A stretch of 64,000 nucleotides of DNA from Paraflavitalea sp. CAU 1676 (GCF_029223285.1 NZ_JARHUJ010000011.1:305688-369687); one strand, 5' to 3'; shown: positions 7,570 through 17,658, counted from the stretch's first letter. The notes: generated by a model not told the origin, from the sequence alone. Numbers and translations: made by a program.

Positions 7570-9936
7570 TTACTGTTTGATCAGCTTTTGCTGATACATA
7601 TCGGTAGTGCCAGCAATGATCTCCATCACATACGTGCCGGGAGCAAGCCCCGCAGGTGCTTCTATCGTAAAGGAATGCACCCCTTTACCCATCGACTCCC
7701 ATCGTTGCACCACTACCCTGCCAAACATGTCAACCAGGCGGGTCTGTACACGCCCTGCACTTTTCAATTGCAACTGAACCGTAATCACCCTGTCGAAGGG
7801 GTTGGGCATGATACGGGTAACCTGAAGACTTTTAATACTCAACCGGACTACGGAAGAATAGACCTGCTTACCATTAAACGACCGGGTCTTGATCCTGTAA
7901 TACCTGGCGGGGGCCAAGGTGTTTACTTCATCGGTAAACTGATAATTGTTAACCCCCATAGTATTCCCTTTGCTCTTAACACTGCCGAGGGATACAAAGC
8001 GGCTGCCATCGTTGGAGTATTCAATATCATGATGTTCAATATTGTATTCCTCTTTAACACTCCACTGCAGTACCGATTTATCGTCGAGTAAACTGGCTTT
8101 AAAAGTAAAGCTATTGGCAGGCAATACACCACCAGTGTAAAAGCAGGTAGCCTGTGAGCCACCGCCTGGCTGCGTAGGATCGTCGGAATTGATAAATATC
8201 GGGTTGCCATTGATATCGAATAGGGTAACCCTCGACTGATTGCAGACATAACTATTGAGTGCCGTCTTGACCCTGAACGTCATTACGACCTTATGCTGCA
8301 CACCGGGCCTGATGATACCATTAGGCTGCCCAGCCGTGTTGATCAGGCGACCGCCGGTTAGCGAAAAAGGCATCATACCACTCACATCGGGAATGACAAC
8401 ACCATTGAGTTTTGTGGAATTGGGAATGTACGCTGTATTCGCAGGGATATAGTCGTACAATTTAACGCCTGCAGCATTCAGGTTGCCGGTGTTGATGACC
8501 TCGATAACGTATTCCACGGTATCACCACCTATCACGCCTACATGCCCATTGATATTGCGGTACGTTTTGATCGCTTCCAATACAGGTGCCAGCACCGGAA
8601 ATCCACAGCTGGTATAGTCACCGCTCGTCCACACATTATTCAGGGAGTCCGTCACCAGCGATACACCTGCCATGGAAGCCAGGTTCACGTTAAACACATT
8701 CCGGTAAGCACCACCAATGTAAACATTACCGGCCGGATCCACCGCCATCGAATTGGAAGTACCCGGAAAAGGGTTTACCGAACCAAGGAACGTGGATACC
8801 CTGGTGTTAGGGTTTATCTTATACAGTTTGCTGGAGTTGGCAATCAGGTACAGGTTACCCGAACCATCACCGAATATATCACCGCCGCTTTCATTGAGAA
8901 TATTGTTGCTGCCATTGTTGACATCATTGATCAGCGCGCCAAGGCGTACGATATCCGGAGCGCCTGTAACGGCATTGATCGAAAAGCGGATAATGTCACG
9001 ACCATTCTGTGTAATGGCATAACCAAAACCATCCGAACAAAAGGACATCCTGTTGATATTGTAGCCACTCGTCAGGTTCGTTTCCAATGGATAACCTACA
9101 AATCTACGGGCGACCACCGGAGAAACATTCAGGTCGATATAACTGAGGTCCTGAAATTCGTTGGTATAGTTATTTACAAAATAGATGCGATTGGTATTCT
9201 TGTCATAGGCAATAGCAGAAGCATACGTGAGCACCGAGCCTGCGGCAAGTGCAGCACCTGTCAGCGCATTGTAGCAAAGCCCGTTGGCGCCATCGTAGAT
9301 CATCGGGCCTGCAGTACCATTGGTCGTATTGACCGTTCTGATATATCGATAGGGTTTATTAGACGGGCTTTGGGGCACACCATTGGTCGTTTCGGCCGTC
9401 GACTGATAGATGGTGGTACAAAGCGGATCGGGCGACAGGTTGGTAAACACTTTATTGGAGTTCTGCGATATCTTATTGGACTGGTGATCATACTCAAGCA
9501 TGGCGAAATTGTTGATATTACCACCATTGGCAGTTACCCGCACACGGAACCTGATCGTAGCCGGCACATTGGGTACCAATACACCTAAGCCAGCCGCGGG
9601 CGACTGGATGATATTGCCCGTATTGGAATAAGGCATTTTGCCACTGGCATCGGCCACGCCTGCCCCATTCAGAAAGGTGGAATTGGGTACATAGGCACTT
9701 CCCGCCGGGATGTTATCGTACAAAATAGCATTCGTGTAGTTCGTCGTGGATAGATTCTTCACGACGATCGTATACTCCAGGATATTTCCTTCGCTGGCGC
9801 TGGTGCCGTTACCGCCGGTAGTGATATTGGCAACAGTCTTGCTGAAGTCGACAGTCTGCGCTTCAGACCGCTCTGCCATACCCCAAAGCAGTAACAAGAG
9901 AATAAGCAAAATCAGGATAGTAGATCTCTTTTTCAT
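7570..9936 (-). CDS. Secreted DUF11-repeat protein with type IX sorting domain
   Basis: A 788-residue protein. Signal peptide MKKRSTILILLILLLLLWG. A DUF11 repeat near residues 30-150 (VDFSKTVANIT...VLVPNVPATIRFRVRVTAN) and a second near 460-600 (IKTYRNINGH...GGDTVEYVIEVINTG) frame a middle region with propeller-like repeats (DGSGNLYLIANSSKLYKINP, VDPAGNVYIGG). The C-terminal 75 residues (VTRIMPNPFDRVITVQLQLK ... MYQQKLIKQ) are a Por secretion/T9SS type A sorting domain. It is predicted to cross the outer membrane through the type IX machinery and stay on the surface or be released. A second secreted protein gene lies 70 bp upstream on the same strand. Confidence 0.88.
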   Translation of the reverse strand: MKKRSTILILLILLLLLWGMAERSEAQTVDFSKTVANITTGGNGTSASEGNILEYTIVVKNLSTTNYTNAILYDNIPAGSAYVPNSTFLNGAGVADASGKMPYSNTGNIIQSPAAGLGVLVPNVPATIRFRVRVTANGGNINNFAMLEYDHQSNKISQNSNKVFTNLSPDPLCTTIYQSTAETTNGVPQSPSNKPYRYIRTVNTTNGTAGPMIYDGANGLCYNALTGAALAAGSVLTYASAIAYDKNTNRIYFVNNYTNEFQDLSYIDLNVSPVVARRFVGYPLETNLTSGYNINRMSFCSDGFGYAITQNGRDIIRFSINAVTGAPDIVRLGALINDVNNGSNNILNESGGDIFGDGSGNLYLIANSSKLYKINPNTRVSTFLGSVNPFPGTSNSMAVDPAGNVYIGGAYRNVFNVNLASMAGVSLVTDSLNNVWTSGDYTSCGFPVLAPVLEAIKTYRNINGHVGVIGGDTVEYVIEVINTGNLNAAGVKLYDYIPANTAYIPNSTKLNGVVIPDVSGMMPFSLTGGRLINTAGQPNGIIRPGVQHKVVMTFRVKTALNSYVCNQSRVTLFDINGNPIFINSDDPTQPGGGSQATCFYTGGVLPANSFTFKASLLDDKSVLQWSVKEEYNIEHHDIEYSNDGSRFVSLGSVKSKGNTMGVNNYQFTDEVNTLAPARYYRIKTRSFNGKQVYSSVVRLSIKSLQVTRIMPNPFDRVITVQLQLKSAGRVQTRLVDMFGRVVVQRWESMGKGVHSFTIEAPAGLAPGTYVMEIIAGTTDMYQQKLIKQ

Positions 9937-10006
9937 TGGAATGGATTTTCAGTTATTGATTATTGGTATGTACGCTGCTCCTTTGCAGGAGCACCGTACG
10001 CGGACT

Positions 10007-12691
10007 TTATTGCTTGATCATCTTAAGAACCGATACCTGCCCTGTTCGCGGATCACTGACATGCAGCAGGTATACCTGCGCCGGCCAGTGGCTTACGTCG
10101 ATACGGCAGTCTGTTATTCCTTTAGTCGCCTGGATTGTCTGCTGGTACCGCGGCCTGCCGGCGATATCGGTAACCTTCAACAGCAAACCGGATGGTGAAA
10201 CCAGTTGAAACCTCATGACCATCACCTTTGAAACCGGGTTAGGATGCAGCTGCACACTGGTCATGATTGTGGTTTCGATGGTCACGATCCGGCTGTAGTC
10301 CGCGCGTCCTGCCTTATCGACGGCCTTGACGCGGTAATAGTTCACACCGGCTGGCAATGGATCAACGAAGCGTAGATTGGTAACTCCTTTCACGGTGCCA
10401 AGCGTTATGAAATTTGTTCCATCGGCCGACCGCTCCACTTCGAACCGATCATGTTCGGCAGAGACCGCTGCTTGCCAGGTAAGCTCTACCCCTTCCTCCG
10501 CCTGTTTTGCCTGCAGGCTGGTAAACTTCGATGACAAAAGGATCAGCGACGATTTTACCAATTCCATATTATCTATATAGAATCCGTCATAGCCGGTTGC
10601 ACCATTCGAGGTGAAACGGAAGCGCAGGTTTACCGAGGAATTACCGAGGTAATTGCGCAAGTCTATCACTTCGCGGGTCCAGGCATCGCGCATGCCGGTG
10701 AGTGCAGGCTGACTGCCCAGCGTACCAATATTTTCTGATACAGTATTATTACCGCAAACAGAGAGATAGCTACCGCCTGTCGATACCTGCACCTGCATTT
10801 TGTCGTAAGCGTTCTCGGCACGATGCCGTACCCAAAATGACAGATAAGCAGCTGAAGCATTCGAAAGATCGAAGCTGGTATTATAGGTGGCCGTGGAGGT
10901 TGATCCACTGGCATAGTTACCCGAAGGCGACTCGGTGAGTGCACGCGTTCCCTGATAGGAAGCACCCGTACTGGTGCCCCACCCTCCGGAAAGGCTCCAG
11001 TTCGGGTTGGAAGCCCATTCCATATTGTCGGCGAGCAGCGTAACGGGTTGAAATAATTTGGTGATGGTATCCCTGATGGTAATGCCACCCGAACTGATCT
11101 CATAGGCAAAACGGATCCTTGAACCGGCGCCAAGGCCAGCGGGTAATGTATATCCGATCTGCCTTTGCACGGTATCGAAATAATTAGCAAAGCTGTTCAC
11201 CGTTACTGAACCATTGATGGTGGCAATATTTTCAACAGGACTTATTGTTACCGTTACAGGGGCATCTGTTAACCCGATCCGGCGGAGGCTAAAGCCAAAA
11301 TCACCGCTGGTGGATGTCACGGCTACAGGATCCATATCCTGCAGTTCGAAATACGAACCAGCCATGTAAGCCATCTGAACGTTGGCAAAGAACATGCTTT
11401 TGGCAATGGGAATAATATTCTCGGGTTGAGGCCAAAAGCCCAGGCTGCCGTTGCCTACTTCCACCGTATAGCCATAGGTCTTTTGCTTGGTACCCATGCC
11501 AAGGTCGCCGGCGATATGCCAGTCGCGCGAATTACCCACGGCATAATAACCCACCGTAGCCATTCCATCTCCGGCAAAATACCCGTTGTACCTCGACATC
11601 AGTGCAGAAGCATATGAATAGAAGGCGGCATCAACCGTTGAGAAAGGATGGCTGGCGGGCCGGCCATAAGGCGTTACGTAGTAATTACCATATGCATGAT
11701 GATCAATAGCTACGGTAAAGTGGCGGGTAGCCGAGAAGGCCCGGATGGCCTGGGTTTCCGGTTCCGAAAACGCGCCTGTACCTACATAAGCATCATTCGA
11801 AGGGCTATGGGAGGTACTGATGTTGGGGCCCGTTATCCCCCAATCAACATTATAGTTACGATTAAGGTCTACACCATAAGACCCACCGGCATTTGGCCGG
11901 CGATTCTTTCGCCACATGCCGCTGCCGCCCGGAGCACTGATCTCATTATAACGATAGCCATCGGGATTCACACAGGGCAGAAAATAAAGCTCCCGGCTAT
12001 CGACCAATTCTTTGATCCTGGTATCGGTTGAATAATTCTCTACCAGGTATTGCATAAAGAAGAACAGGTTCATCATGCTCATGCCTTCGCGGGCATGATG
12101 AAGCCCGGTATAAAACGCCTCCGGTTCCGCTTCATCGGAGGAGGCATTGTCCGATATCTTAACCACGATCAGGGGCCTGCCTTCGAGGGAAGTTGTTGGC
12201 AGAACGATCTTTTGAACCAGGGAGGGATAATGATGCACCAGCGAATCGATGCGTTGCTGCATCTCCTGCCAGGTATAATAGCCGCCATAAGATCCGTCAA
12301 TAAATCCGGCGGGTACTGATAGTCCAGAATAATGTGAGCCGCAGGGATTCTCAAACTCCAGCTTTCCATTGAGCATGACGGCCTCTGTTTGCTTGTAGAA
12401 ATTCTCACGGTGAGCGACGCTTTTGAAATGTGCCGTTTCGTCGTCGATGAGGACTGTATAGCGGATACCCAACTTTTTCAGGTTGATCATCGAAACACTG
12501 TCGATGGTGGTAATGAAAGATTTTTCTTCCCTGATCATTTCACCATGATCAAACTCCACGCCCTGCGATTCCAGCCAGGCAAGGCCTGCAGCGGGGATAT
12601 CCAGTTTTACGCGACTGTATTTCTGCTGTGCGCTGGCGGTAGTAGAGAGGCTTACGAGTGATATGGCAACTAAATAATGCAATGGTTTCAT
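10007..12691 (-). CDS. Secreted M14 zinc carboxypeptidase with type IX sorting domain
   Basis: The chosen start is ATG 12691 (MKPLHYLVAISLVSLSTTAS), which gives a clean signal peptide; ATG 12703 is also possible. The M14 catalytic domain follows: HHAREG with the first zinc ligands, PCVNPDGYRYNE, RKNRRPN and VDLNRNYNVDWG for substrate binding, VAIDHHAYGN with the third zinc histidine, and GYTVEVGN around the catalytic glutamate. Next come a domain with a MAM/concanavalin-like look (WSLSGGWGTST ... GYDGFYIDNMEL), a fibronectin-like stretch, and a T9SS type A sorting domain (LHPNPVSKVMVMRFQL ... VSVLKMIKQ). An extracellular peptidase that trims C-terminal residues is inferred. About 900 residues in total. 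Confidence 0.92.
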   Translation of the reverse strand: MKPLHYLVAISLVSLSTTASAQQKYSRVKLDIPAAGLAWLESQGVEFDHGEMIREEKSFITTIDSVSMINLKKLGIRYTVLIDDETAHFKSVAHRENFYKQTEAVMLNGKLEFENPCGSHYSGLSVPAGFIDGSYGGYYTWQEMQQRIDSLVHHYPSLVQKIVLPTTSLEGRPLIVVKISDNASSDEAEPEAFYTGLHHAREGMSMMNLFFFMQYLVENYSTDTRIKELVDSRELYFLPCVNPDGYRYNEISAPGGSGMWRKNRRPNAGGSYGVDLNRNYNVDWGITGPNISTSHSPSNDAYVGTGAFSEPETQAIRAFSATRHFTVAIDHHAYGNYYVTPYGRPASHPFSTVDAAFYSYASALMSRYNGYFAGDGMATVGYYAVGNSRDWHIAGDLGMGTKQKTYGYTVEVGNGSLGFWPQPENIIPIAKSMFFANVQMAYMAGSYFELQDMDPVAVTSTSGDFGFSLRRIGLTDAPVTVTISPVENIATINGSVTVNSFANYFDTVQRQIGYTLPAGLGAGSRIRFAYEISSGGITIRDTITKLFQPVTLLADNMEWASNPNWSLSGGWGTSTGASYQGTRALTESPSGNYASGSTSTATYNTSFDLSNASAAYLSFWVRHRAENAYDKMQVQVSTGGSYLSVCGNNTVSENIGTLGSQPALTGMRDAWTREVIDLRNYLGNSSVNLRFRFTSNGATGYDGFYIDNMELVKSSLILLSSKFTSLQAKQAEEGVELTWQAAVSAEHDRFEVERSADGTNFITLGTVKGVTNLRFVDPLPAGVNYYRVKAVDKAGRADYSRIVTIETTIMTSVQLHPNPVSKVMVMRFQLVSPSGLLLKVTDIAGRPRYQQTIQATKGITDCRIDVSHWPAQVYLLHVSDPRTGQVSVLKMIKQ

Positions 12692-12703
12692 AGGTTTAGT
12701 CAT

Positions 12704-13322
12704 TAGGGATTGGGAGCGGTTTATACTCCAATTAGGGGTTGGGTTGGGCAAAAGCGTATCCATACGGCGAAATTGGCCGTTTCGGCATGGGAGATGCCGC
12801 AATGATTACCGGAGTAATTATTGAATTAGAGGCACCGATAAAATGGTGGGTGACAGAAAAGTACCGTATGTCCTTTGCGCCCCTGGCGGGAATGGGCACG
12901 TTTGCTGGATAGTGCGTACATGTGTTTCATAGTACAGATTTTGTACTGGATTAATTGATTATAATGGTAGCCACGCCGGCTTTACAAGCGGGGTTAACAG
13001 GCAAATAGGGCAGCCTGCGCTCAGGTAACAGGTGAACTATGTTCATCCTCATCAACCGGGGGGACGGTTTGAGGCTTTTCTACGGAAGAGGGTTAACACA
13101 AGTGTACTCTATTTTTTATTGCTTTACAAGGTAAAAACACGATAGAAAAATCCCTCCCGGGCGCTGGAAATTGCCTTACCGAAACCTGCTAATTGCACCG
13201 TAGTCCGGTCACAATACAGTCGCAAAAAATATTTCAGCTACACTATTCATTCATTATCAGCATATTAATCAACCATTTCGTCCTTCTTTAGCCTGCTAAC
13301 AGCGATCAACTTTACAACATCA
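12704..13322. other. Non-coding region between the M14 gene and the TonB receptor gene
   Basis: About 620 bp with only very short, unconvincing open frames. It must contain the upstream region of the M14 gene on the minus strand; I see no exact TAnnTTTG there. The right edge abuts the receptor promoter. Confidence 0.45.
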
Positions 13323-13354
13323 TTTGGTTTATGTTATAAACTACTTTAGCTTTG
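13323..13354 (+). promoter_or_regulatory. Promoter of the TonB-dependent receptor gene
   Basis: TTTG (13323-13326), 20-bp spacer, TAGCTTTG (13347-13354): an essentially ideal Bacteroidota -33/-7 promoter. It predicts a very short leader, about 15 nt, to the ATG at 13374. Confidence 0.8.
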
Positions 13355-13373
13355 AAGTCCAAACTATCGCTAC

Positions 13374-15644
13374 ATGCTCAAATTGATTCCCCTCATCCTG
13401 CTGGCACTCACCTGGCTCGTTGGCTCGGCCCAAACCACGATCTCAGGAAAAGTGAAGGATGCCAAAGGTCGCCAGGTTAGTGGCGCCAGTATAGCCATCA
13501 AAGACTCCTACGATGGAGGTACCACCGATTCAACCGGACAATACCGGTTCAAGACGACCGAAAAGGGCGAGCAAACGCTCCTGGTTACCTCCATCGGTTT
13601 TAAATTATTCGAACAAAAAGTAAGCCTTACGGGTGGTTCCATCACCCTGGATTTTCAGCTAAAGGAAGAACCCAATGAACTGAAGGCCGTGGTGATCACC
13701 GCAGGCACCTTCGAGGCCAGCGATACCAAGCGCACTACGGCGCTCAATCCCATCGATATCGTTACCACCGCCAGCGCCAATGCCGATATTACCAGTGCTA
13801 TCAAAACCCTTCCCGGCGCACAACAGGTAGGTGAAAGTGAAGGCCTGTTTGTAAGAGGTGGTACCGCCCAGGAAACCAAGGTATTCATAGACGGAACCCT
13901 CGTCAACAACTTCTTCTTCAGCAGCGTTCCGGATATCGCTCAGCGCGGGCGCTTTTCTCCTTTTATATTTAAAGGCACCGTCTTCAGTTCCGGCGGGTAT
14001 TCGGCGCTGTATGGTCAGGCGCTCTCTTCTGCCTTGATCCTCGAATCGGTCGACCTGCCCGAACAATCATCTGCAAGTGTAGGCATATCAACAGTAGGCC
14101 TCAACGCTGGTTACCAAAGTCTCTCCAAGAAGAAGAAGGCCAGCTGGGGCGTCAACTACAATTATACCAACCTCGTGGCCTACCTGGCAGTCGTAAAACA
14201 ACGGGTCGATAATTTTCATACGCCTGAGTTTCACAATGGCGAGGCCAATTTCCGGATCAAAACGTCCAGGACCGGCATGCTCAAATTCTATGGCTACTTT
14301 AATTATAGTCAATTGGGGGTTCGCCGGCCCGATATAGATTCCCTCGACCTCAAAAACGCATTCAGGCTCACCAATTTCAACGTCTATGCCAACCTCTCCT
14401 ACCGCGAAAAACTGAATCGCAACTGGAAACTCAACCTCGGCGCCTCTTACAGCGACAATAGCGATAAGATCAACAATGAACTGCAGAACCAGGATAATGT
14501 GCCCCAGGATATCGACGACGATCCTTTTGGCGGCAAGAGTTTTAAGGTTAAGTCATATGGTAGCCTTGCCCAGGTAAAAGCAGTGTTGGAAAGGAAGCTA
14601 CCCGGCCTCAGTGCATTGCGTTTCGGTGGCGAGTACCTGTATTTTAAAGACAAGAACGATTTCAGCAATCAATTTGTGCCTAAAGCCATCACCGAAACGG
14701 ATGATCATTTCAAAGCTGCATTCGCCGAAACTGATATTTACCTCACCAACGACCTCGCAGCCAAAGTAGGCGGCCGTGTAGAACATTCCTCGCAGCTTGA
14801 TAAAGCGAATATTGCGCCCCGCGTTTCGCTGGCTTACAAATTGGGAGAAAAAACGCAGGCATCACTGGCTTACGGTGTCTTCTACCAGAAGCCTGAAAAG
14901 GATTTTTACCTCCGCAATTACTTCTACAATGATCTTGCCTATACAAAGGCAACGCATTATATCGCCAACGTTCAAAAAGTAAGCAGGGACTATACATTGC
15001 GGGTTGAAGCATTCTACAAGAAATACAACGAACTCAATAAAACCTTTGCAACCAGCGGTAGCAAGATCATCGACAGTGTAGGCAGGGGTGGTTACGGGCA
15101 TGCCAAAGGGATCGAATTGTTCTGGCGCGACCGTAAGACCTTTAAGAACGTCGACTACTGGATCTCTTATTCGTATCTCGACACCAAGCGCGACTACCTC
15201 AATTACCCTTATGCCATGCAACCCAATTTCGCAGCCAACCACACTGCCAGCCTTATCGTCAAGAAATTTGTAACCAAGCTGAAGACGCAATTCAACGGCT
15301 CTTATACTTTCGCCTCGGGCAGGCCCTATTACAATATCCGTTACGACAATGGCAGCGCAAAATTTGTCATTGCCGATCAGGGCAAAACCATCCCCTACCA
15401 CAGCATGAGCTTTAGCGTCAATTACCTGCCCAATATCGGCAGCCAGACAGCCAAAAAGTTTGTCGTATGGGTGTTTTCCGTGAACAACGTAATTGGCAAC
15501 AACCAAATATTCGGGTACAACTATTCGGCCAATGGATCACATAAGGAGCCCGTTGTGCCTACAGCCAAACGCTTCTTCTTCCTGGGTTGCTTCCTGAGCT
15601 TTGGTGTAGACCGGTCAGATGATGTGATCAACAGCAACCTTTAA
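13374..15644 (+). CDS. TonB-dependent receptor with N-terminal CarboxypepD_reg-like domain
   Basis: A 756-residue outer-membrane protein. Signal peptide MLKLIPLILLALTWLVGSAQ. Residues about 22-105 are a CarboxypepD_reg-like beta-sandwich (ISGKVKDAKGRQVSGASIAI). A plug follows at about 110-225, with DITSAIKTLPGAQQVGESEG, FVRGGTAQETKVFIDG and YSALYGQALSSALILES, and then a beta-barrel to the C-terminus with alternating aromatic strands. Such receptors use TonB/ExbBD energy to import siderophores, glycans or other substrates; no SusD partner is next to it, so it is not a classic SusCD pair and the substrate is unknown. The next gene encodes a periplasmic protein on the same strand and is probably linked. 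Confidence 0.92.
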   Translation: MLKLIPLILLALTWLVGSAQTTISGKVKDAKGRQVSGASIAIKDSYDGGTTDSTGQYRFKTTEKGEQTLLVTSIGFKLFEQKVSLTGGSITLDFQLKEEPNELKAVVITAGTFEASDTKRTTALNPIDIVTTASANADITSAIKTLPGAQQVGESEGLFVRGGTAQETKVFIDGTLVNNFFFSSVPDIAQRGRFSPFIFKGTVFSSGGYSALYGQALSSALILESVDLPEQSSASVGISTVGLNAGYQSLSKKKKASWGVNYNYTNLVAYLAVVKQRVDNFHTPEFHNGEANFRIKTSRTGMLKFYGYFNYSQLGVRRPDIDSLDLKNAFRLTNFNVYANLSYREKLNRNWKLNLGASYSDNSDKINNELQNQDNVPQDIDDDPFGGKSFKVKSYGSLAQVKAVLERKLPGLSALRFGGEYLYFKDKNDFSNQFVPKAITETDDHFKAAFAETDIYLTNDLAAKVGGRVEHSSQLDKANIAPRVSLAYKLGEKTQASLAYGVFYQKPEKDFYLRNYFYNDLAYTKATHYIANVQKVSRDYTLRVEAFYKKYNELNKTFATSGSKIIDSVGRGGYGHAKGIELFWRDRKTFKNVDYWISYSYLDTKRDYLNYPYAMQPNFAANHTASLIVKKFVTKLKTQFNGSYTFASGRPYYNIRYDNGSAKFVIADQGKTIPYHSMSFSVNYLPNIGSQTAKKFVVWVFSVNNVIGNNQIFGYNYSANGSHKEPVVPTAKRFFFLGCFLSFGVDRSDDVINSNL

Positions 15645-15693
15645 TAAATAAAAAACAAATAATCAATAAACCATCCATTCAAATAACAGCAAT

Positions 15694-16347
15694 ATGAAAA
15701 AGATCTTCACTTCAGTAGTTTTATCCATCCTGGTGCTGGGCGCCAGCGCTCAAAGCGAAAAATATGTAAAGGCCATGCAACCGATTGTAAGTTCACTCGA
15801 CTCACTGCAAACTGCGGATGCCTGGACCGATGCCGCCAATAGCTTTCAGCGCATTGGTGATGCCGAAAAAACACAGTGGCTCCCCTATTATTATGCTGCC
15901 CTCAGCAACGTCATGTCTGGTTACATGCAAGGAGCTGTTGGTGGCGGCAATGGCGACAAGATCGATCCGCTCGCCAGCAAGGCAGAGGAATTATTGAATA
16001 AGGCCGAAGCGCTGAACAAAGACAACTCCGATATCTATTGCGTGAAAAAAATGATCGCCACACTGCGGATGATGGTCGACCCAATGAACCGCTACATGAC
16101 CTATGGCCCGATGGCCGCAGAAGCGCTCCAAAAAGCCAAGTCACTGAACCCTGAAAATCCACGCGTATACCTGCTCGAGGGCCAGGACAAATTTTATACG
16201 CCTGAACAGTTCGGTGGAAGTAAAACAGAAGCCAAGGCGCTGTTTGAACAGTCCATCAAAAAATACGACACCTACAAACCCGAATCGGACATACATCCAC
16301 AATGGGGCAAATCGCAGGTGCTGTATTTCCTGAATCAGATAAAATAG
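15694..16347 (+). CDS. Exported alpha-helical protein downstream of the TonB receptor
   Basis: A 217-residue protein with signal peptide MKKIFTSVVLSILVLGASAQ. The rest is helical and rich in Ala, Lys and Glu (AEELLNKAEALNKDNSDIYCVKKM, EALQKAKSLNPENPRVYLLEG), which looks like degenerate TPR repeats; the ALFEQSIKKY near the end fits as well. No enzyme motif is visible. It starts 49 bp after the TonB receptor gene on the same strand and likely acts with it in the periplasm, but the function is unknown. Confidence 0.82.
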   Translation: MKKIFTSVVLSILVLGASAQSEKYVKAMQPIVSSLDSLQTADAWTDAANSFQRIGDAEKTQWLPYYYAALSNVMSGYMQGAVGGGNGDKIDPLASKAEELLNKAEALNKDNSDIYCVKKMIATLRMMVDPMNRYMTYGPMAAEALQKAKSLNPENPRVYLLEGQDKFYTPEQFGGSKTEAKALFEQSIKKYDTYKPESDIHPQWGKSQVLYFLNQIK

Positions 16348-16362
16348 TGCATATCATGTGCA

Positions 16363-16401
16363 TTGTCCACGGCCTGCCCCGGGCAGAATTGCCGTGGACA
16401 A
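16363..16401. terminator. Nested hairpin between the TPR-like gene and the membrane-protein module
   Basis: Outer arms TTGTCCACGGC / GCCGTGGACAA (11 bp, perfect) enclose inner arms CTGCCC / GGGCAG, with an AATT bulge. It lies 15 bp past the upstream stop, followed by ACTTTATATTT. It may end the upstream transcript and/or act as an operator for the promoter directly beside it. Confidence 0.55.
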
Positions 16402-16404
16402 CTT

Positions 16405-16412
16405 TATATTTG
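16405..16412 (+). promoter_or_regulatory. TAnnTTTG -7 element for the membrane-protein/regulator module
   Basis: TATATTTG, an exact match, 4 bp after the hairpin and 33 bp before the ATG at 16445. No TTG at the ideal distance. Confidence 0.5.
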
Positions 16413-16444
16413 ACCCGTGGTTGAACACCATAATTAATTTCTCT

Positions 16445-17044
16445 ATGGAGCATGAACCAGGATTTTCGCAGCAACAAAGTCTTGAGCTGATCCAATCGAT
16501 GATCAACAAGGCCCGTAATCGCTACAGCGAGAACGGCCATTTGTATTTATTGTGGGGATGGACAGTGCTGATCTGCAGCATTGCCCAATTCATATTATTA
16601 CATTTTGTTCACTATCAGCAGCACTACCTGGTGTGGGTGTCGGTATGGCTGGTACTGATCTACCAGTTCTTTTACTTCCGCCAGCGCAAAAAGAACAGCA
16701 AAGTGAGAACCTATACCGACGAGATCATCGGTTTTGTTTGGCTCACTTTCGTTGTCCTCATGTTCCTCTTTGGCTTTCTATTCGGGCAGATCATGGGTCC
16801 GGAGTATTACAAATTCTTCAATCCTGCACTATTGGCGCTTTATGGCATGCCTACTTTTTTATCGGGTATCATTTTGAAAGTGCGCGTGCTCATGATCGGC
16901 GGCATCGCCTGCTGGCTGTTGTCGATACTGGCCAGCTTTGTGCCATACGATTATCAGTTGCTGATGTTGTCGCTGGCTGTTATTGTTGCCTGGATCGTTC
17001 CCGGCTATGTATTGCAGGCAAAGCATAAAAAAGAAAATGCTTAA
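16445..17044 (+). CDS. Six-helix membrane protein, first of a paralogous pair
   Basis: I start at ATG 16445 (MEHEPGFSQQQSLELIQSMI); the open frame further upstream overlaps the hairpin. A 199-residue protein with a charged N-terminal helix (SLELIQSMINKARNRY) and six hydrophobic segments, opening YLLWGWTVLICSIAQFILL and ending LSLAVIVAWIVPGYVLQAKHKKEN. The next protein has the same plan and shares the LLIQ.MI..AR and W.WGW..... motifs, so the two are tandem paralogues. Known role: none that I can name. It begins a three-gene set with its paralogue and a winged-helix regulator, and a similar module occurs at 49.3-50.2 kb. Confidence 0.85.
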   Translation: MEHEPGFSQQQSLELIQSMINKARNRYSENGHLYLLWGWTVLICSIAQFILLHFVHYQQHYLVWVSVWLVLIYQFFYFRQRKKNSKVRTYTDEIIGFVWLTFVVLMFLFGFLFGQIMGPEYYKFFNPALLALYGMPTFLSGIILKVRVLMIGGIACWLLSILASFVPYDYQLLMLSLAVIVAWIVPGYVLQAKHKKENA

Positions 17045-17046
17045 TC

Positions 17047-17658
17047 ATGGAAGAGAAAAAGTTATCGGGCGAAGAGAGCCTGTTGCTGATACAGCAAATG
17101 ATCAAGGTGGCCCGTGATGAGCACCAGGAAAAAGGAGATGGCTGGCTTATCTGGGGCTGGCTGCTGTTTAGTGCTACGGTAGGCTCCATCGTGTTGAGCT
17201 ATCTCAAACTGGGAAGATATATCGGATGGGTATGGCTGGGCATGGTGGCTGTTGGCCTGATCGTATATGCCATCGGGCACCTGCAGAAAAAGAAAAAGGA
17301 TACGGTGCAAACCTATGTACAGGAATTGCTCGACAAAATAGAGCACGGCTTTTTCATTAGCCTGTTCTCCATCATTGCAGCCGCATACATCAGCGAAAGC
17401 GAATTCTCCTTTGGCTATTTCTATATTTTGTATGCCTTCTGGATGTTCATACATGGCAGTGCTATCCGCTTCAAACCACTGATCGTGGGAGCATGGGTAA
17501 ACTGGGCCGCCGCTATCGGCATTTTTATAGTCGATAGTTTCCGGTACGATATGATGATCGCTGCAGTGGCAGTGCTGGTAGGATACCTCATTCCCGGCTA
17601 TATGCTGAGGGCTGAGCACAGGAAAAAGATGCAGACAACAGACAGAATCATTGCCTAA
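17047..17658 (+). CDS. Six-helix membrane protein, second of a paralogous pair
   Basis: A 203-residue protein, opening MEEKKLSGEESLLLIQQMIK, with six predicted membrane segments and a C-terminal VGYLIPGYMLRAEHRKKM that mirrors IVPGYVLQAKHKK in the protein before. It starts 2 bp after that gene and its stop codon overlaps the next start (TAATG), so the three are translationally coupled. Function is unknown; a membrane partner or sensor for the regulator is a reasonable guess from context only. Confidence 0.86.
   Translation: MEEKKLSGEESLLLIQQMIKVARDEHQEKGDGWLIWGWLLFSATVGSIVLSYLKLGRYIGWVWLGMVAVGLIVYAIGHLQKKKKDTVQTYVQELLDKIEHGFFISLFSIIAAAYISESEFSFGYFYILYAFWMFIHGSAIRFKPLIVGAWVNWAAAIGIFIVDSFRYDMMIAAVAVLVGYLIPGYMLRAEHRKKMQTTDRIIA

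Noticed and set aside
8542..9588. 348-residue open frame on the plus strand
   Set aside because: Antisense to the DUF11 protein; no domain, odd composition rich in Ile, Arg and His, no start signal.
12849..12947. Possible 32-residue peptide on the minus strand upstream of the M14 gene
   Set aside because: No recognised function; short, with no promoter signal of its own.
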